A DNA stretch of 64,000 bases from Picosynechococcus sp. PCC 7117 (GCF_001693275.1 NZ_CP016477.1:1612001-1676000); one strand, 5' to 3'. Positions 43,893 through 54,157 are shown, counted from the first letter of the stretch. Notes: generated from the letters alone by a model not told the origin. Made by a program: numbers and translations.

Positions 43893-46166
43893 TTATTCTT
43901 CTTCCCAATTTTCCGCAGCCGCGCCATCTGGGTCTGAATTGGTATTTTTGGCGATCGCCAGATCAATCTGTTGCCGATAATAATCGACACTCTTCACTTC
44001 CACATCGACGGTATTGCCGAGGCGATAGGCAGTGCGATTTTTCCGACCCACCAGACAACTGTGTCGGGCGCGATATTCGTACCAGTCATCCTTGAGGGAG
44101 CTGACATGGACAAGACCTTCCACGAGCAGATCCTCGATTTCCACAAAGAAACCATAGGACTGCACCCCGGTGATCAATCCCTTAAAAGTGTGCCCCGTGT
44201 GGGCTTTCATCTTTTCAGCCTTTTGGAGTCCCTGAAGATCTTTTTCGGCGTCATCGGCCACCTTCTCTTGGTCGTTGAGTTGCAAAATTAGGCTGGCAAT
44301 GGTTTCTTCTAATTCCGTTTGGATCGGCGTTGGTAGCACTTTCCAGTTCACCTGGTTATGACAAGTGCTGCTGCCGAGGTTAACCCCAACCTTGACGCGA
44401 CTCGAACGGCGATCGCGCCCCTCAGAGAAAATGAGTTTTAAAATGCGCTGCATTACCAAATCACCATAGCGTTGTCCCGGCGCACAGACACGGCTATAAC
44501 CGTCCCGGTAGGCCAAGCCAAAATGGGGGTGGGGATGGGCACCATAGCGGGGAACATCCAGGGTTTCCTGAAGCAGATAGTTCAGGATCTTTGTCATATC
44601 CGTCTGGCTGAACTCTTGGATAAAGTGCTGATAATCGTGGGGTAACAGCTCTTCTTCCGATTCGAGCTTGAGCTTCAGGTTCAGATTATTGCCCAACTTA
44701 ATTAGATTTTCGAGGCTCTCAAAATCAGGATTCGCTTGGTAGCAATAGATGGCTGGCAGTTCTAGGGCCAGCATATGTTGGGCTACGGCTCGACCCGCCA
44801 GGATCATCACCTCTGCCAAGAGAGACCGCACCGGCAAACTTGGTGAAACAATCATCGTCCCAAAACGCCCTTCATCCTTAAAGGCAGAAGTTACTTCGGG
44901 TAGAGAAATCTGGAAACCGCCCCGTTGCAGGCGCTGGGCTTTGACTAAAGGACTGAGGTTAAAAATTAAATCATTCAGCAGGGTTGCCACATCGGCCAAC
45001 TCAGCCTCTGCAGTTTCTCCGCTACTGAGGAGATGCTGAATCTTTTGGTAACTCAGGCTCTGGTCAACGCGGATCACACTGGGGGTAATTTCAAATTCTG
45101 CCACGTTCCCCTGATCATCAAAGGTGAGGAGAATGGACATTGTCAGGCGATCTGCCCCAGGACGAAGCTCTACTTTCTCCTTAAATTCTGGCGGAAATAG
45201 CGGAATGGTCATTTGACCGAGAAATACTGCCGTGCCGTGTTTTTTCGCCCACCGATCCAAAACACCCTGGGCCGGAACGAATTCTGCCACATCCGCCAAA
45301 TGAATGCCCAGTTGCCACTGGCCAGCTTCGGTTTTTTGGAGCGTAAATGCATTTTCAATAAAGGCTTGACTCTCCGGGGTGAGGTGAATTTCATCCTCGA
45401 TGGTGATGGTTAATTGGTCGCGAAAATCCCGCCGCTTGGCGAGCATTTTTTTGGTTAGTTTTGTGGGAATGTCTTTAACGGCAGCCAAAACCTCCTCGGG
45501 AAATTGGCGCAGTAAATCATGTTTACAACAGACAATATCGGTGTCAGCGGCAGCCTCGGCATCACTCCCCAACACCTTGGTGACAGACCCCTGGGGGAGG
45601 TACTGGGCAATGGGATATTGCACCACCGAAACATGGACGAGGTGATCAATGGCCTGCTGGAGCCGATCTGTTTCGTCCTGGAGTTCAAGTTCAAACAAAA
45701 GGCGATCGTCAAGGGGCACTGCCCGGAAGCCTTCGTCTTTTTGGACCACCCGCGCTAGGAGGGAAGGATTGGCCCGTTCTAAAATTAAACGGACTACTCC
45801 CTCTGGCGATCGCCGCCGCGTTCCTTCTTTGATGATTTTGACTAAAACGCGATCGCCATTCCAAGCATTGCTGAGATAACTTTCCCGGATATAAATATCA
45901 TCAGCATCCTCAGAATCCTGGATCGCAAAACAAAAACCCTTACTCGAACACCGTAGCTTTGCCTCGACCACATCCGCTTCCGGCACCCGGCGGTATTTGC
46001 CCCGTTCCTTCACCAAAATATTCGAGCGCTCCAGGGCATCAAGAATAATCTGGAGTTGTTCTGTATCTTCCTCAGAGCGACACTCTAATTTCTTTTCGAG
46101 GAATTTACCGGCAACCAATTTGTCATCTGTAAAGAAAGACAGCAGTGTGGCGATTGAAAAATCCAT
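43893..46166 (-). CDS. RNase II/R family protein with missing catalytic aspartates
   Basis: A 757-residue protein of the RNB family with N-terminal winged-helix/cold-shock-like regions, the RNB domain and a C-terminal S1 domain (GLITGVQSYGFFVEIEDLLVEGLVHVSSL). In active enzymes four Asp residues (TID...EDMDDA in RNase II) hold the magnesium. Here the aligned stretch reads HLTPESQAFIENAFTL just before LGIHLADVAEFV, and none of the four is Asp. The C-terminal RRY is QRY. The protein may bind RNA without cutting it. It resembles the cyanobacterial RNB paralogue group that includes Zam (acetazolamide resistance), but that link is weak. AAGGA precedes the ATG. Confidence 0.85.
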   Translation of the reverse strand: MDFSIATLLSFFTDDKLVAGKFLEKKLECRSEEDTEQLQIILDALERSNILVKERGKYRRVPEADVVEAKLRCSSKGFCFAIQDSEDADDIYIRESYLSNAWNGDRVLVKIIKEGTRRRSPEGVVRLILERANPSLLARVVQKDEGFRAVPLDDRLLFELELQDETDRLQQAIDHLVHVSVVQYPIAQYLPQGSVTKVLGSDAEAAADTDIVCCKHDLLRQFPEEVLAAVKDIPTKLTKKMLAKRRDFRDQLTITIEDEIHLTPESQAFIENAFTLQKTEAGQWQLGIHLADVAEFVPAQGVLDRWAKKHGTAVFLGQMTIPLFPPEFKEKVELRPGADRLTMSILLTFDDQGNVAEFEITPSVIRVDQSLSYQKIQHLLSSGETAEAELADVATLLNDLIFNLSPLVKAQRLQRGGFQISLPEVTSAFKDEGRFGTMIVSPSLPVRSLLAEVMILAGRAVAQHMLALELPAIYCYQANPDFESLENLIKLGNNLNLKLKLESEEELLPHDYQHFIQEFSQTDMTKILNYLLQETLDVPRYGAHPHPHFGLAYRDGYSRVCAPGQRYGDLVMQRILKLIFSEGRDRRSSRVKVGVNLGSSTCHNQVNWKVLPTPIQTELEETIASLILQLNDQEKVADDAEKDLQGLQKAEKMKAHTGHTFKGLITGVQSYGFFVEIEDLLVEGLVHVSSLKDDWYEYRARHSCLVGRKNRTAYRLGNTVDVEVKSVDYYRQQIDLAIAKNTNSDPDGAAAENWEEE

Positions 46167-46863
46167 GCAAAACTATCCTTTTCGTTAGAAAGTAAAGTGA
46201 AACGACAACAGTCCACCAGAAAAGCAGTATCAGTCTGTTGTTTGTCGCTATCATTAAACCTAGACAGTCAACAGACCTGTATTTCTGATGGGAAACGCCA
46301 CAAATTCCCCAGGAACCCCAAGGTTGACTGATCAAAACAATGCCCTTTCCGAAAGGATGGCCCGTTTCACAAAAGAAACAAAGCCTAATGGGGGCGAGGC
46401 CGATAACACCTCAGGAAATGACAAGTTCGCAAGTACACAGTCGAAAAACTTGAGCAAACATCGAACAGGGGAGCTCCCACACCAACCCTTCTAGAGGTCA
46501 TTACGTTTAGGAAACGGCTATGGCGGGGACTTGGTTCTGAAACTGACCCAAAAAGACGTGTTTCAGGAAAAGAGCAGGGACTGCCTGTGGCTAAGCAAAC
46601 CCGACGGAAAAACAAGCAATGTGATTAAAGGAGGATCGTCCGATACAATCGCGGCTGGGACAAGGGCAAAATCTGAATGACCAAGCCACTAGACGTATGT
46701 GTTGACTATCTTGTCACAATGCTTTTTCGATATTGTACCCTGTCAAGGGAATTCTCTCCATGGCCTCCAGGGAATTCACCAGCAAATTGCCCTGAATTAG
46801 GAAGAATAAGGGTACAATTGCACTCAACTAATAAATTGAGTCAAATTTTTCCTATTGCGTTCC
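46167..46863. promoter_or_regulatory. Long divergent intergenic region
   Basis: Nearly 700 bases without a credible gene or a recognised RNA. Features seen: ACAACAG (46205-46211) pairing with CTGTTGT (46235-46241) just upstream of the RNase-like gene; a 9-bp dyad TTGTACCCT (46733-46741) and AGGGTACAA (46809-46817); and a direct repeat AGGGAATTC at 46746-46754 and 46769-46777. The latter group lies 45-130 bases before the next ATG. The region has no GCGATCGC site. It may encode a long leader or small RNA. Confidence 0.4.
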
Positions 46864-47526
46864 ATGACACCAGAGATTTTTCGGCAGCGTTATCCCTACG
46901 GGGGCTTAATCAGTGAACTGGCAGCCATTGAACATGGCCAGTTTATTGTGCGGGTTGTGGTGGAATTGGAAGGGAAAAAACTCGCCAGTGGTTTGGCGGC
47001 AGCCCCCTCTGTGGAACAGGCGGAGGATCAAGCAAGAATCCGGGCGTTAAATCTTTTGGGATCTGGGGCAATTCCGGCACCAGCCCCCACGAAGCAGACC
47101 ATGCCCGTTCAATCTCCTCCAGCAGCTCCGGTCGTCTCTGCAAAACCAGTACCTGTCATGGCTACCTCCACACCAACGGTTGCAACCCCGACAAATCCAG
47201 TCTCAATACCGAGCCATCAAAATGATTTGCCCTTGCCATCTCCGGCTCAGGTCGTAGACCAGACTCCCCAAATCCCCCTAGAGCAACCCCAAGCGACACC
47301 TGATACGAGCTTAGATTTAGGGTCAGCAGGCAGCTCGACAAATGCGTTAGATTTTTCTGAGATTATTGCCCGCACTGATGTGGAGCTCAAGCGTTTGCGC
47401 TGGTCTAGTGAGCAGGGCCGCACTTATTTGCTAGAAACCTATGGCAAGCGATCGCGCCAATTGTTATCCGATGATGAGTTGCTAGAATTTCTACGCTACC
47501 TGGAGTCTCAACCGACGCCCTCTTAA
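46864..47526 (+). CDS. Conserved hypothetical protein with dsRBD-like N-terminus
   Basis: A 220-residue protein with three parts. Residues 1-65 (IFRQRYPYGGLISELAAIEH, then FIVRVVVELEGKKLASG and EQAEDQARIRALNLL) have the alpha-beta-beta-beta-alpha look of a double-stranded-RNA-binding domain, with a possible but unproven fit. A Pro/Thr/Ala-rich linker of about 95 residues follows. The C-terminal 55 residues form a small helical module (RWSSEQGRTYLLETYGKRSR, LSDDELLEFLRYLES). I do not recognise the whole. The ATG 46864 is used. Confidence 0.6.
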   Translation: MTPEIFRQRYPYGGLISELAAIEHGQFIVRVVVELEGKKLASGLAAAPSVEQAEDQARIRALNLLGSGAIPAPAPTKQTMPVQSPPAAPVVSAKPVPVMATSTPTVATPTNPVSIPSHQNDLPLPSPAQVVDQTPQIPLEQPQATPDTSLDLGSAGSSTNALDFSEIIARTDVELKRLRWSSEQGRTYLLETYGKRSRQLLSDDELLEFLRYLESQPTPS

Positions 47527-47612
47527 TTTTTGGGATTGAGCGGTTAGATACTCGTTTCGCACCTTAATGGTCGTCTAGAGCGGCTTTTTGCTGCTTTCGC
47601 CTAATCCTTAAG

Positions 47613-48305
47613 CTATCCGGCAACGAGGTTTAAGAGCCCTTCAAACAAGCCTTTCCCGTCTACTAAACCGAGACTGCCATCGGCGGCCCGTTCTGGGTGG
47701 GGCATCATCCCTAAAACATTGCCAGCTTGGTTGGTAATACCGGCGATGTTATTGAGAGAACCGTTGGGATTGGCAGCCTCATTTACATTGCCTTGGGCAT
47801 CGCAGTAACGGAAGAGAACTTGACCTTTATCTTCGATCGCCTTGAGGGTGTCGGGGTCGGCATGGTAGCGTCCTTCTCCGTGGGCGATGGGAATATTGAT
47901 CACCTGGTTTTGGCGATAACCCCTTGTCCACACCTGGTCGTTGTTTTCAACCCGGAGATATTGGCGATCGCAAATGAAGTGCAGATTTCGGTTGCGCACC
48001 AAAGCCCCAGGCAGCAGACCCACTTCCGTCAACACCTGGAAGCCATTACAAACCCCCAACACGTATTTTCCTTGGTTGGCGTGATCGATGACGCTCTGCA
48101 TTACCGGAGAAAAGCGGGCGATCGCCCCACAACGGAGATAATCCCCGTAGCTAAAGCCCCCAGGCACCGCAATCACATCGATGTCCGTAATATCTGTTTC
48201 CTGGTGCCAGACCATCCGTGTCGGCTGCCCAAAAATCCCTTCCGTCACCATTGCCATGTCACGGTCACAGTTTGAGCCAGGGAAAACAATTACACCAAAT
48301 TTCAT
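47613..48305 (-). CDS. purQ: PurQ, FGAM synthase glutaminase subunit
   Basis: A 230-residue class I glutamine amidotransferase that supplies ammonia for formylglycinamidine ribonucleotide synthesis in purine biosynthesis. The nucleophile Cys is in GVCNGFQVLTE, and the His/Glu pair in MMPHPERA. VIVFPGSNCDRD is the normal start. It works with PurS and PurL; purS lies 57 bases upstream on the same strand. Confidence 0.97.
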   Translation of the reverse strand: MKFGVIVFPGSNCDRDMAMVTEGIFGQPTRMVWHQETDITDIDVIAVPGGFSYGDYLRCGAIARFSPVMQSVIDHANQGKYVLGVCNGFQVLTEVGLLPGALVRNRNLHFICDRQYLRVENNDQVWTRGYRQNQVINIPIAHGEGRYHADPDTLKAIEDKGQVLFRYCDAQGNVNEAANPNGSLNNIAGITNQAGNVLGMMPHPERAADGSLGLVDGKGLFEGLLNLVAG

Positions 48306-48362
48306 CGTGTCGTTACCAATTAATTGAAGGATTGCAAGGGAAGATCGGGCGGAAACTTATCG

Positions 48363-48626
48363 TTATTTCAGGGGGGTGAGGTCGAAGCGATAATTTTCAA
48401 TCACTGGGTTGGTAAGCAGTTGATCACACATTTGATCCACTTTCGCCTTGGCTTCTGCTTCGTCAGCGGCGGCAAGATTTAATTCGATATATTTCCCAAT
48501 GCGTACCCCAGAGACGCCCCCATGGCCCAATTGACTTAGACCTGATTCGACAGCGGCACCAGCCGGATCAAGAACAGAGGGACGGAGAGTAACATAAACT
48601 TGTGCGTGGTACTGCATAGAACTCAA
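48363..48626 (-). CDS. purS: PurS, FGAM synthase small subunit
   Basis: An 87-residue protein of normal length. YHAQVYVTLRPSVLDPAGAA, GVSGVRIGKYIEL and the C-terminal NPVIENYRFDL are family marks. It bridges PurL and PurQ in the purine pathway. Upstream of purQ in one operon. Confidence 0.95.
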   Translation of the reverse strand: MSSMQYHAQVYVTLRPSVLDPAGAAVESGLSQLGHGGVSGVRIGKYIELNLAAADEAEAKAKVDQMCDQLLTNPVIENYRFDLTPLK

Positions 48627-48709
48627 ACTGTGAAGACGGTTTTTATTGTACGTTGCGGCGGACTTCTGGAAAACTGAAACGCGTCTCCCCGCAAAAATTC
48701 CCTGGCCCC

Positions 48710-49729
48710 CTAAAGGAAATAGCTATAGCCGAGGGCAAAAAGAAAGGTGAGCTGACCCGCCAAGAGGAAAAAATACAGGATAAAGCGGGGTTTAAAAATT
48801 GAGAGCATCAGGCCGACTGCTTTGATATCGATCATTGGCCCGAAAATCAAAAAGGCTAGTAGGGAACCCGTCGTGAAGGTGGAAGCAAAGGACAGGGCAA
48901 AGAAAGAATCCACCGTCGAACAGATGGAAACAATCGCCGCCAACAGCATCATCGCCACAATGGAGGTAATCGTCCCTTGGCCGAGGCTCAAGACGACTTC
49001 CCTGGGCACAAAGACTTGGATCAACGCGGCGATCGCACTGCCGAAAATCAATACCGCCCCCAGTTCCCGCAATTCCACAGAAATATTGTTAATCAAGGCC
49101 CCAAAGAGGGTTTTAAAGCTCCGATCTTGGGTCGTCGCTGGTGCTGGCATTTGGGTCGCCACTGTTTCGAGGGGGACTGTCTGCTGGGCACCGAGGAAAA
49201 ATGTCCCCGATTGGAGCAGAGGACTGGTGTTCGCTGCCTGGGCCTGGTTTTCGTTGACCTGCTGGACAAATTTTAAGCGTTGGGCCAGTTTCGGTTGGAG
49301 CAGCTTTTTGGGATCTGATTCGACGCTAAACACTGTCCCGACGATGGTGGCGATCGCCAAGGAACCCAGCACCCGATAGAGGACAATTTCCGGTTGGCCC
49401 CGAAAGGCGATCCAAGTCGACCAAATTACCACCGGATTTAGGGTGGGGGCCGACAACAAAAAACCTACCGCCACAGAAGTGGGAATTCCCTGGAGCATAA
49501 AGCGACGGGCCACGGGCACATTGCCGCATTCACACACCGGAAACAAAAACCCGATGCAACTGCCCATAAAAGCCCCTAAAACCGGATTTTTCGGTAAACG
49601 CTGGATCAGTTGGCGTTCATCTACACACACCAACAGCACACTCGAAAGGATTACCCCCAGTAGCAGAAAGGGCATCGCCTCCACCAACAGGCTGACAAAC
49701 AGGGTAAAGGCATTGTGTAATTGACTCAT
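48710..49729 (-). CDS. Predicted permease (DUF318/YraQ, ArsP-like)
   Basis: A 339-residue membrane protein with about eight helices in two halves. The conserved CECGNVPVARRF motif and GFLLSAPTLNPVVIWST in the first half, and ICSTVDSFFALSF with IFGPMIDIK in the second, are typical of the DUF318 permease family. ArsP members export organoarsenicals; the substrate here is unknown. I use the ATG 49729. It starts 22 bases after the histidine kinase gene on the same strand, so the two are probably one operon. Confidence 0.85.
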   Translation of the reverse strand: MSQLHNAFTLFVSLLVEAMPFLLLGVILSSVLLVCVDERQLIQRLPKNPVLGAFMGSCIGFLFPVCECGNVPVARRFMLQGIPTSVAVGFLLSAPTLNPVVIWSTWIAFRGQPEIVLYRVLGSLAIATIVGTVFSVESDPKKLLQPKLAQRLKFVQQVNENQAQAANTSPLLQSGTFFLGAQQTVPLETVATQMPAPATTQDRSFKTLFGALINNISVELRELGAVLIFGSAIAALIQVFVPREVVLSLGQGTITSIVAMMLLAAIVSICSTVDSFFALSFASTFTTGSLLAFLIFGPMIDIKAVGLMLSIFKPRFILYFFLLAGQLTFLFALGYSYFL

Positions 49730-49751
49730 GGAGAAAAAGTAACAGCGGGCA

Positions 49752-50891
49752 CTAACTGAGGCGGTTTTCTGTCGGAATTTGTTCCGAAGTCGCAGTCGGA
49801 AATGTGACAATCACCGTGGTTCCTGTCCCTACAGTACTCTTAATCGTCACCGTCCCATTATAAATTTTTGCGATCCGTTCGGCGATCGCCAATCCGAGAC
49901 CAGATCCCTGCTGCTCATACTGTTGACGGTCAAACTGCATATAGGCACCTAAGGCCCGAATCTGCTCTGGGCTCATGCCACGACCATGGTCTTTGATCGC
50001 TAACTGCCATACATTGCCATTGATCCGACTTTTCAGCAGAATGTGTTTCTTGGTTTGGGAAGTGTGCTCCGAAAATTTAAACGCATTATCGACAATTTCC
50101 TGCACCAGGGTAACAAGCCACTTCTCTGAGATGGCAACCTTCGCCGCACATAACTCCAGCTTCAAGTCCTCTGGTCGCTGGTATTGTTTGGCAATTTGTC
50201 GGGCCAAAGTAGTGATGAGCGTGTCACTTTTCTCGGTGACAGGGCTATACCAGAGGTGAAAATCATCGGGATCGTGGGTGGCTAAATCGAGCTTGGTGTA
50301 TAGCAAGAACTTTTGGATTAAATTATGGAGGCGACTGGCTGAAATACGAATGCTCTCACTAATTTCTCGGATTTCTTGGCGGTCTAGGGTTTCCCAACAT
50401 TCCCCCAGCAACTCCGCTGAGGTCATGATGCCTTGGAGGGGAGTGCGCAGCTCATGGGGGAGGGCCATGGTTAAATTGCGTCGCAGTTGCTCTAACTGTT
50501 GCGCTGAATGTTGGGCGAGACCCTGACGGCGACTGAGGCGTCCCCGGATCGCATTGAGCAGTTCCTGACGGGTAAAAGGCTTGGGAATGTAGTCATCTGC
50601 CCCTAGATCCATCCCTTGGCGTTGGGCGGAACGGGAAGCGCGGGCTGACAGAAAAATAAACGGAATAGTGGTGGTGGTTGAGTTGCTATGGAGTGCTTTG
50701 AGAACACCGTACCCGTCTAATCGCGGTAAATTTACATCGCAAATAATGAGATCGGGGAGTTGCGCATAGGCCGTTTCTAAGCCGATTTGCCCATCGGTCG
50801 CTGTGATTACAGCAAACCCTTCGGCGGTTAGAATGTCCCGCAAAATATTTAAAACACTGAGTTCATCTTCAATGACTAAAATGGTCGCCAC
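49752..50891 (-). CDS. Receiver-histidine kinase hybrid
   Basis: A 379-residue cytoplasmic signalling protein. An N-terminal receiver domain has the phospho-acceptor Asp in IICDVNLPRLDGYG and Lys in DYIPKPF. A short coiled coil leads to HisKA with the His in MALPHELRTPLQG, then HATPase_c with N-box EIVDNAFKF, DHGRGMS and GSGLGLAIAERI. It has no membrane segment, so it needs a separate sensor. The best start is GTG at 50891, because GGAGG lies eleven bases before it; an ATG at 50909 is the alternative. Confidence 0.88.
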   Translation of the reverse strand: MATILVIEDELSVLNILRDILTAEGFAVITATDGQIGLETAYAQLPDLIICDVNLPRLDGYGVLKALHSNSTTTTIPFIFLSARASRSAQRQGMDLGADDYIPKPFTRQELLNAIRGRLSRRQGLAQHSAQQLEQLRRNLTMALPHELRTPLQGIMTSAELLGECWETLDRQEIREISESIRISASRLHNLIQKFLLYTKLDLATHDPDDFHLWYSPVTEKSDTLITTLARQIAKQYQRPEDLKLELCAAKVAISEKWLVTLVQEIVDNAFKFSEHTSQTKKHILLKSRINGNVWQLAIKDHGRGMSPEQIRALGAYMQFDRQQYEQQGSGLGLAIAERIAKIYNGTVTIKSTVGTGTTVIVTFPTATSEQIPTENRLS

Positions 50892-51117
50892 AAAGTGTAG
50901 AACCTCCATCGGATGAGCGTTGAGGGAAAAGGGTATGGCCTAGGGCCCACAGTCCCGCCCGGAGAGACATTAGGGACATGGGGTGGGCGACCTTACGCTG
51001 GGGTTGGGGGATGTTGTGATGGGAAATCTTAGGTTGGAGAACCACATCAGCAGCCCGTGGGGGGTGATTTTTCCCTATTATGATAAGTGCTTAAGCCTGC
51101 TTTTTTCTGGTGATTTC

Positions 51118-54012
51118 ATGGTTAATTTGCAACAGTTGCCGCCGCTTTCTCATGCTTCTGAGGATCATTCTTTTGCTCGCCGTCACATTGGTCTTAGTGA
51201 TGGGGCAATGGCAAAAATGCTGGCATTTTTAGGGTATGACGCGTTGGAAACCTTGATTGATCAAGCGGTTCCCGCCAAGATTCGTCAAAAATTAGCAATG
51301 AATTTACCCGCCGCGAAGGGGGAACAAGAAGCTTTACAAACCCTGGCGGCGATCGCCAACCAAAATCAGGTTTACAAAAATTTCATCGGCATGGGCTATT
51401 ACGACTGTGTGACCCCGCCCGTGATTCAGCGCAACATTTTAGAAAATCCGGGTTGGTACACGGCTTATACGCCCTACCAGGCGGAGATTGCCCAAGGTCG
51501 TCTAGAGGCGTTGTTAAATTTCCAGACGATGGTGATCGAGTTGACGGGGCTGGAGATTGCCAATGCGTCGTTGTTGGATGAGGGGACAGCGGCGGCGGAG
51601 GCGATGGCGATGAGCTATGGACTCTGTAAAAAGAAGCAGGCGAATACGTTTTTTGTGTCGGAATTGTGCCATCCGCAAACGATTGAGGTGGTGCGGACAC
51701 GGGCGATTCCCTTAGACATTCAGGTGATCGTTGGTGATCATCGCACCTTTGAGATGACTGATGCTGTGTTTGGGGTGTTGCTGCAATATCCGGCGACGGA
51801 TGGGGCAATTTTTGATTATCGGGCGTTTATTCAAAAAGCTCACGACCAAAAGGCGATCGCCACGGTGGCAGCGGATTTATTGAGTTTATGTGTCCTCACG
51901 CCGCCGGGAGAAATGGGTGCTGATATTGCGGTGGGAACGAGTCAACGGTTTGGAGTTCCCCTCGGTTATGGTGGCCCCCACGCGGCTTATTTTGCGACGA
52001 AAGAAAAATATCAACGGCAAATTCCGGGGCGCATCGTCGGCGTTTCTAAAGATAGTCACGGGCAACCGGCGTTACGGCTGGCATTGCAAACCCGTGAACA
52101 GCACATCCGACGGGACAAGGCGACCAGTAATATTTGTACGGCCCAGGTGCTGCTGGCGGTGATGGCTTCGATGTATGGGGTCTACCACGGTGCGGCTGGG
52201 TTGCAGGCGATCGCTACCCAAGTGCAGCAACACACGCAAATCTTGGCAACGGGGTTAGATAAACTCGGTTTTGCGTCCAATCAGGAACCAATTTTTGACA
52301 CGCTTAAAGTTCAAACCACGGCAGAGCAAGCGCAAGCCATTCGTCAACGCGCCGAGGCACAGGGCTATAATTTCCGCTACTTTGCGGACGGTAATATCGG
52401 CATCAGTTGCGATGAAACAACAACCAGCGCAGATATCGAAACCATTTGGGCAATTTTTAGCGATGCTGAAATTCCCTTTACCTACGCCCAGCTCGCCCAG
52501 AATTTTACGCCGAACTTCCCTGAAACGCTCCGCCGTACCAGTGACTTTTTAACGGATCCCGTCTTCAATCGCTATCGTTCCGAAACGGAGTTGCTACGCT
52601 ATATTCACCACCTCCAGAGCAAAGATTTATCGCTGACCACCTCGATGATTCCGCTGGGTTCCTGCACGATGAAACTCAACGCGACGGCGGAAATGATGCC
52701 GGTCACCTGGGCAAGTTTTGGCAAAATGCATCCCTTTGCACCCCGCAGTCAAACCAAAGGCTATCAGCAAATGTGTGACCAGTTGGCGCATTGGCTGGCT
52801 GAAATTACGGGTTTTGCCGGAGTTTCTCTCCAACCCAATGCCGGCTCTCAAGGGGAATATGCGGGGTTACAGGTGATTCGTCAGTACCACATTAAAAACG
52901 GCGATCGCCAGCGGAATATTTGTCTGATTCCCGAATCCGCCCACGGCACAAACCCGGCCAGTGCAGTGATGTGTGGTTTTAAGGTGATCCCGATTAAATG
53001 TTGCAGTAGCCAAGGGGATATTGAACTAGAGGATCTCAAAGCTAAAGCCGAAAAATACAAAGAGAATCTCGCCGCGTTAATGGTCACCTATCCCTCGACC
53101 CACGGGGTTTTTGAGGTGGGAATCAAAGACATCTGCCAAGTGATCCATGACAACGGCGGCCAGGTGTACCTCGATGGCGCAAACATGAATGCGATGGTGG
53201 GCATTTGTCGGCCGGGAGATTTCGGTGCGGATGTTTGTCACCTGAATTTACATAAAACCTTCTGTATTCCCCATGGGGGCGGTGGCCCCGGTGTCGGGCC
53301 GATTGGTGTCGCCGCCCATCTCGTCCCCTATCTGCCCAAGACCAATTTAGACGGGAATACCGACAATATTGGCTTAATTTCGGCAGCTCCTTTTGGGAGT
53401 GCGAGTATTCTGCCGATCTCTTGGATGTACATCGCCATGATGGGAACAGCCGGTTTAACGAAAGCGACAAAAGCGGCAATCCTCAGTGCCAACTACATCG
53501 CCAAACGCTTGGATGACCATTATCCGGTGTTGTTTAAAGGGACGAATGGTTGCGTGGCCCATGAATGCATTATCGACCTGCGGGATCTGCGGAAATTGGC
53601 AGACATTACGGTGGAGGATGTGGCAAAACGTTTGATGGATTATGGTTTCCATGCGCCGACAATCTCTTGGCCCGTGGCGGGGACGATGATGATCGAACCC
53701 ACTGAAAGTGAATCTTTAGAGGAGTTAGACCGTTTCTGTGAGGCGATGATTGCGATTCGGAAGGAAATTCGCCTGATTGAAGCGGGCAAAATTTCTAAGG
53801 AAGATAATCCGGTGAAAAATGCGCCCCATACGGCAGAGTCGGTTATTTGTGGTGAATGGAATCATCCCTATTCCCGTGAGGTGGCGGCCTATCCTGCCCC
53901 TTGGCTGAAACAGCATAAGTTCTGGGCGACGGTGGGGCGGATTGATAATGCCTATGGGGACAGAAATTTGGTGTGTTCCTGTGAGGGGATGGAGGCATAC
54001 AAGGAAAGTTAG
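51118..54012 (+). CDS. gcvP: Glycine dehydrogenase (decarboxylating) GcvP, P protein
   Basis: A 964-residue PLP enzyme of the glycine cleavage system, needed in cyanobacteria for photorespiratory glycine use. The N-terminal [10 protein letters not shown] and the two homologous halves are present. The PLP-binding lysine is Lys713 in [16 protein letters not shown]. It is a single fused polypeptide, unlike the split P protein of some bacteria. I use the ATG at 51118, which gives the normal N-terminus; the longer open frame upstream is not family-like. Confidence 0.97.
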   Translation: MVNLQQLPPLSHASEDHSFARRHIGLSDGAMAKMLAFLGYDALETLIDQAVPAKIRQKLAMNLPAAKGEQEALQTLAAIANQNQVYKNFIGMGYYDCVTPPVIQRNILENPGWYTAYTPYQAEIAQGRLEALLNFQTMVIELTGLEIANASLLDEGTAAAEAMAMSYGLCKKKQANTFFVSELCHPQTIEVVRTRAIPLDIQVIVGDHRTFEMTDAVFGVLLQYPATDGAIFDYRAFIQKAHDQKAIATVAADLLSLCVLTPPGEMGADIAVGTSQRFGVPLGYGGPHAAYFATKEKYQRQIPGRIVGVSKDSHGQPALRLALQTREQHIRRDKATSNICTAQVLLAVMASMYGVYHGAAGLQAIATQVQQHTQILATGLDKLGFASNQEPIFDTLKVQTTAEQAQAIRQRAEAQGYNFRYFADGNIGISCDETTTSADIETIWAIFSDAEIPFTYAQLAQNFTPNFPETLRRTSDFLTDPVFNRYRSETELLRYIHHLQSKDLSLTTSMIPLGSCTMKLNATAEMMPVTWASFGKMHPFAPRSQTKGYQQMCDQLAHWLAEITGFAGVSLQPNAGSQGEYAGLQVIRQYHIKNGDRQRNICLIPESAHGTNPASAVMCGFKVIPIKCCSSQGDIELEDLKAKAEKYKENLAALMVTYPSTHGVFEVGIKDICQVIHDNGGQVYLDGANMNAMVGICRPGDFGADVCHLNLHKTFCIPHGGGGPGVGPIGVAAHLVPYLPKTNLDGNTDNIGLISAAPFGSASILPISWMYIAMMGTAGLTKATKAAILSANYIAKRLDDHYPVLFKGTNGCVAHECIIDLRDLRKLADITVEDVAKRLMDYGFHAPTISWPVAGTMMIEPTESESLEELDRFCEAMIAIRKEIRLIEAGKISKEDNPVKNAPHTAESVICGEWNHPYSREVAAYPAPWLKQHKFWATVGRIDNAYGDRNLVCSCEGMEAYKES

Positions 54013-54027
54013 TTGCTCCTGTTAGTC

Positions 54028-54048
54028 GGGGTTGACGCTGTGAACCCC
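54028..54048 (+). terminator. Candidate terminator after gcvP
   Basis: GGGGTT (54028-54033) pairs with AACCCC (54043-54048), starting 16 bases after the stop. There is no T-run right after it; a second palindrome (AGCGATCGCT then TTTT) follows at about 54063-54077. Confidence 0.35.
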
Positions 54049-54157
54049 TGCTACGATTAGGGAGCGATCGCTTTTTGGATTGGATATTTACTCCCAAGAT
54101 TAATAACACATCATATTTTCATCGCCGAAAAGATCACGATGGTCTGGTGTGAGATAT

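Noticed and set aside
46288-46494. 68-codon frame in the long intergenic region
   Set aside because: Low-complexity polar sequence with no ribosome-binding site and no family likeness; probably chance.
46702-46736. Promoter made of TTGACT and TATTGT before the gene at 46864
   Set aside because: The spacing is 23 bases, too long for a standard sigma-70-type promoter.
47727-48275. Open frame antisense to purQ
   Set aside because: It is a mirror of the conserved purQ coding sequence with no domain of its own.
48822-49379. Open frame antisense to the DUF318 permease
   Set aside because: Composition follows the permease gene on the other strand and no start signal is seen.
50910-51117. Glycine riboswitch upstream of gcvP
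   Set aside because: GGAGAG is present near 50959, but the other conserved aptamer parts (such as CCGAAGG) are not, so I cannot support it.
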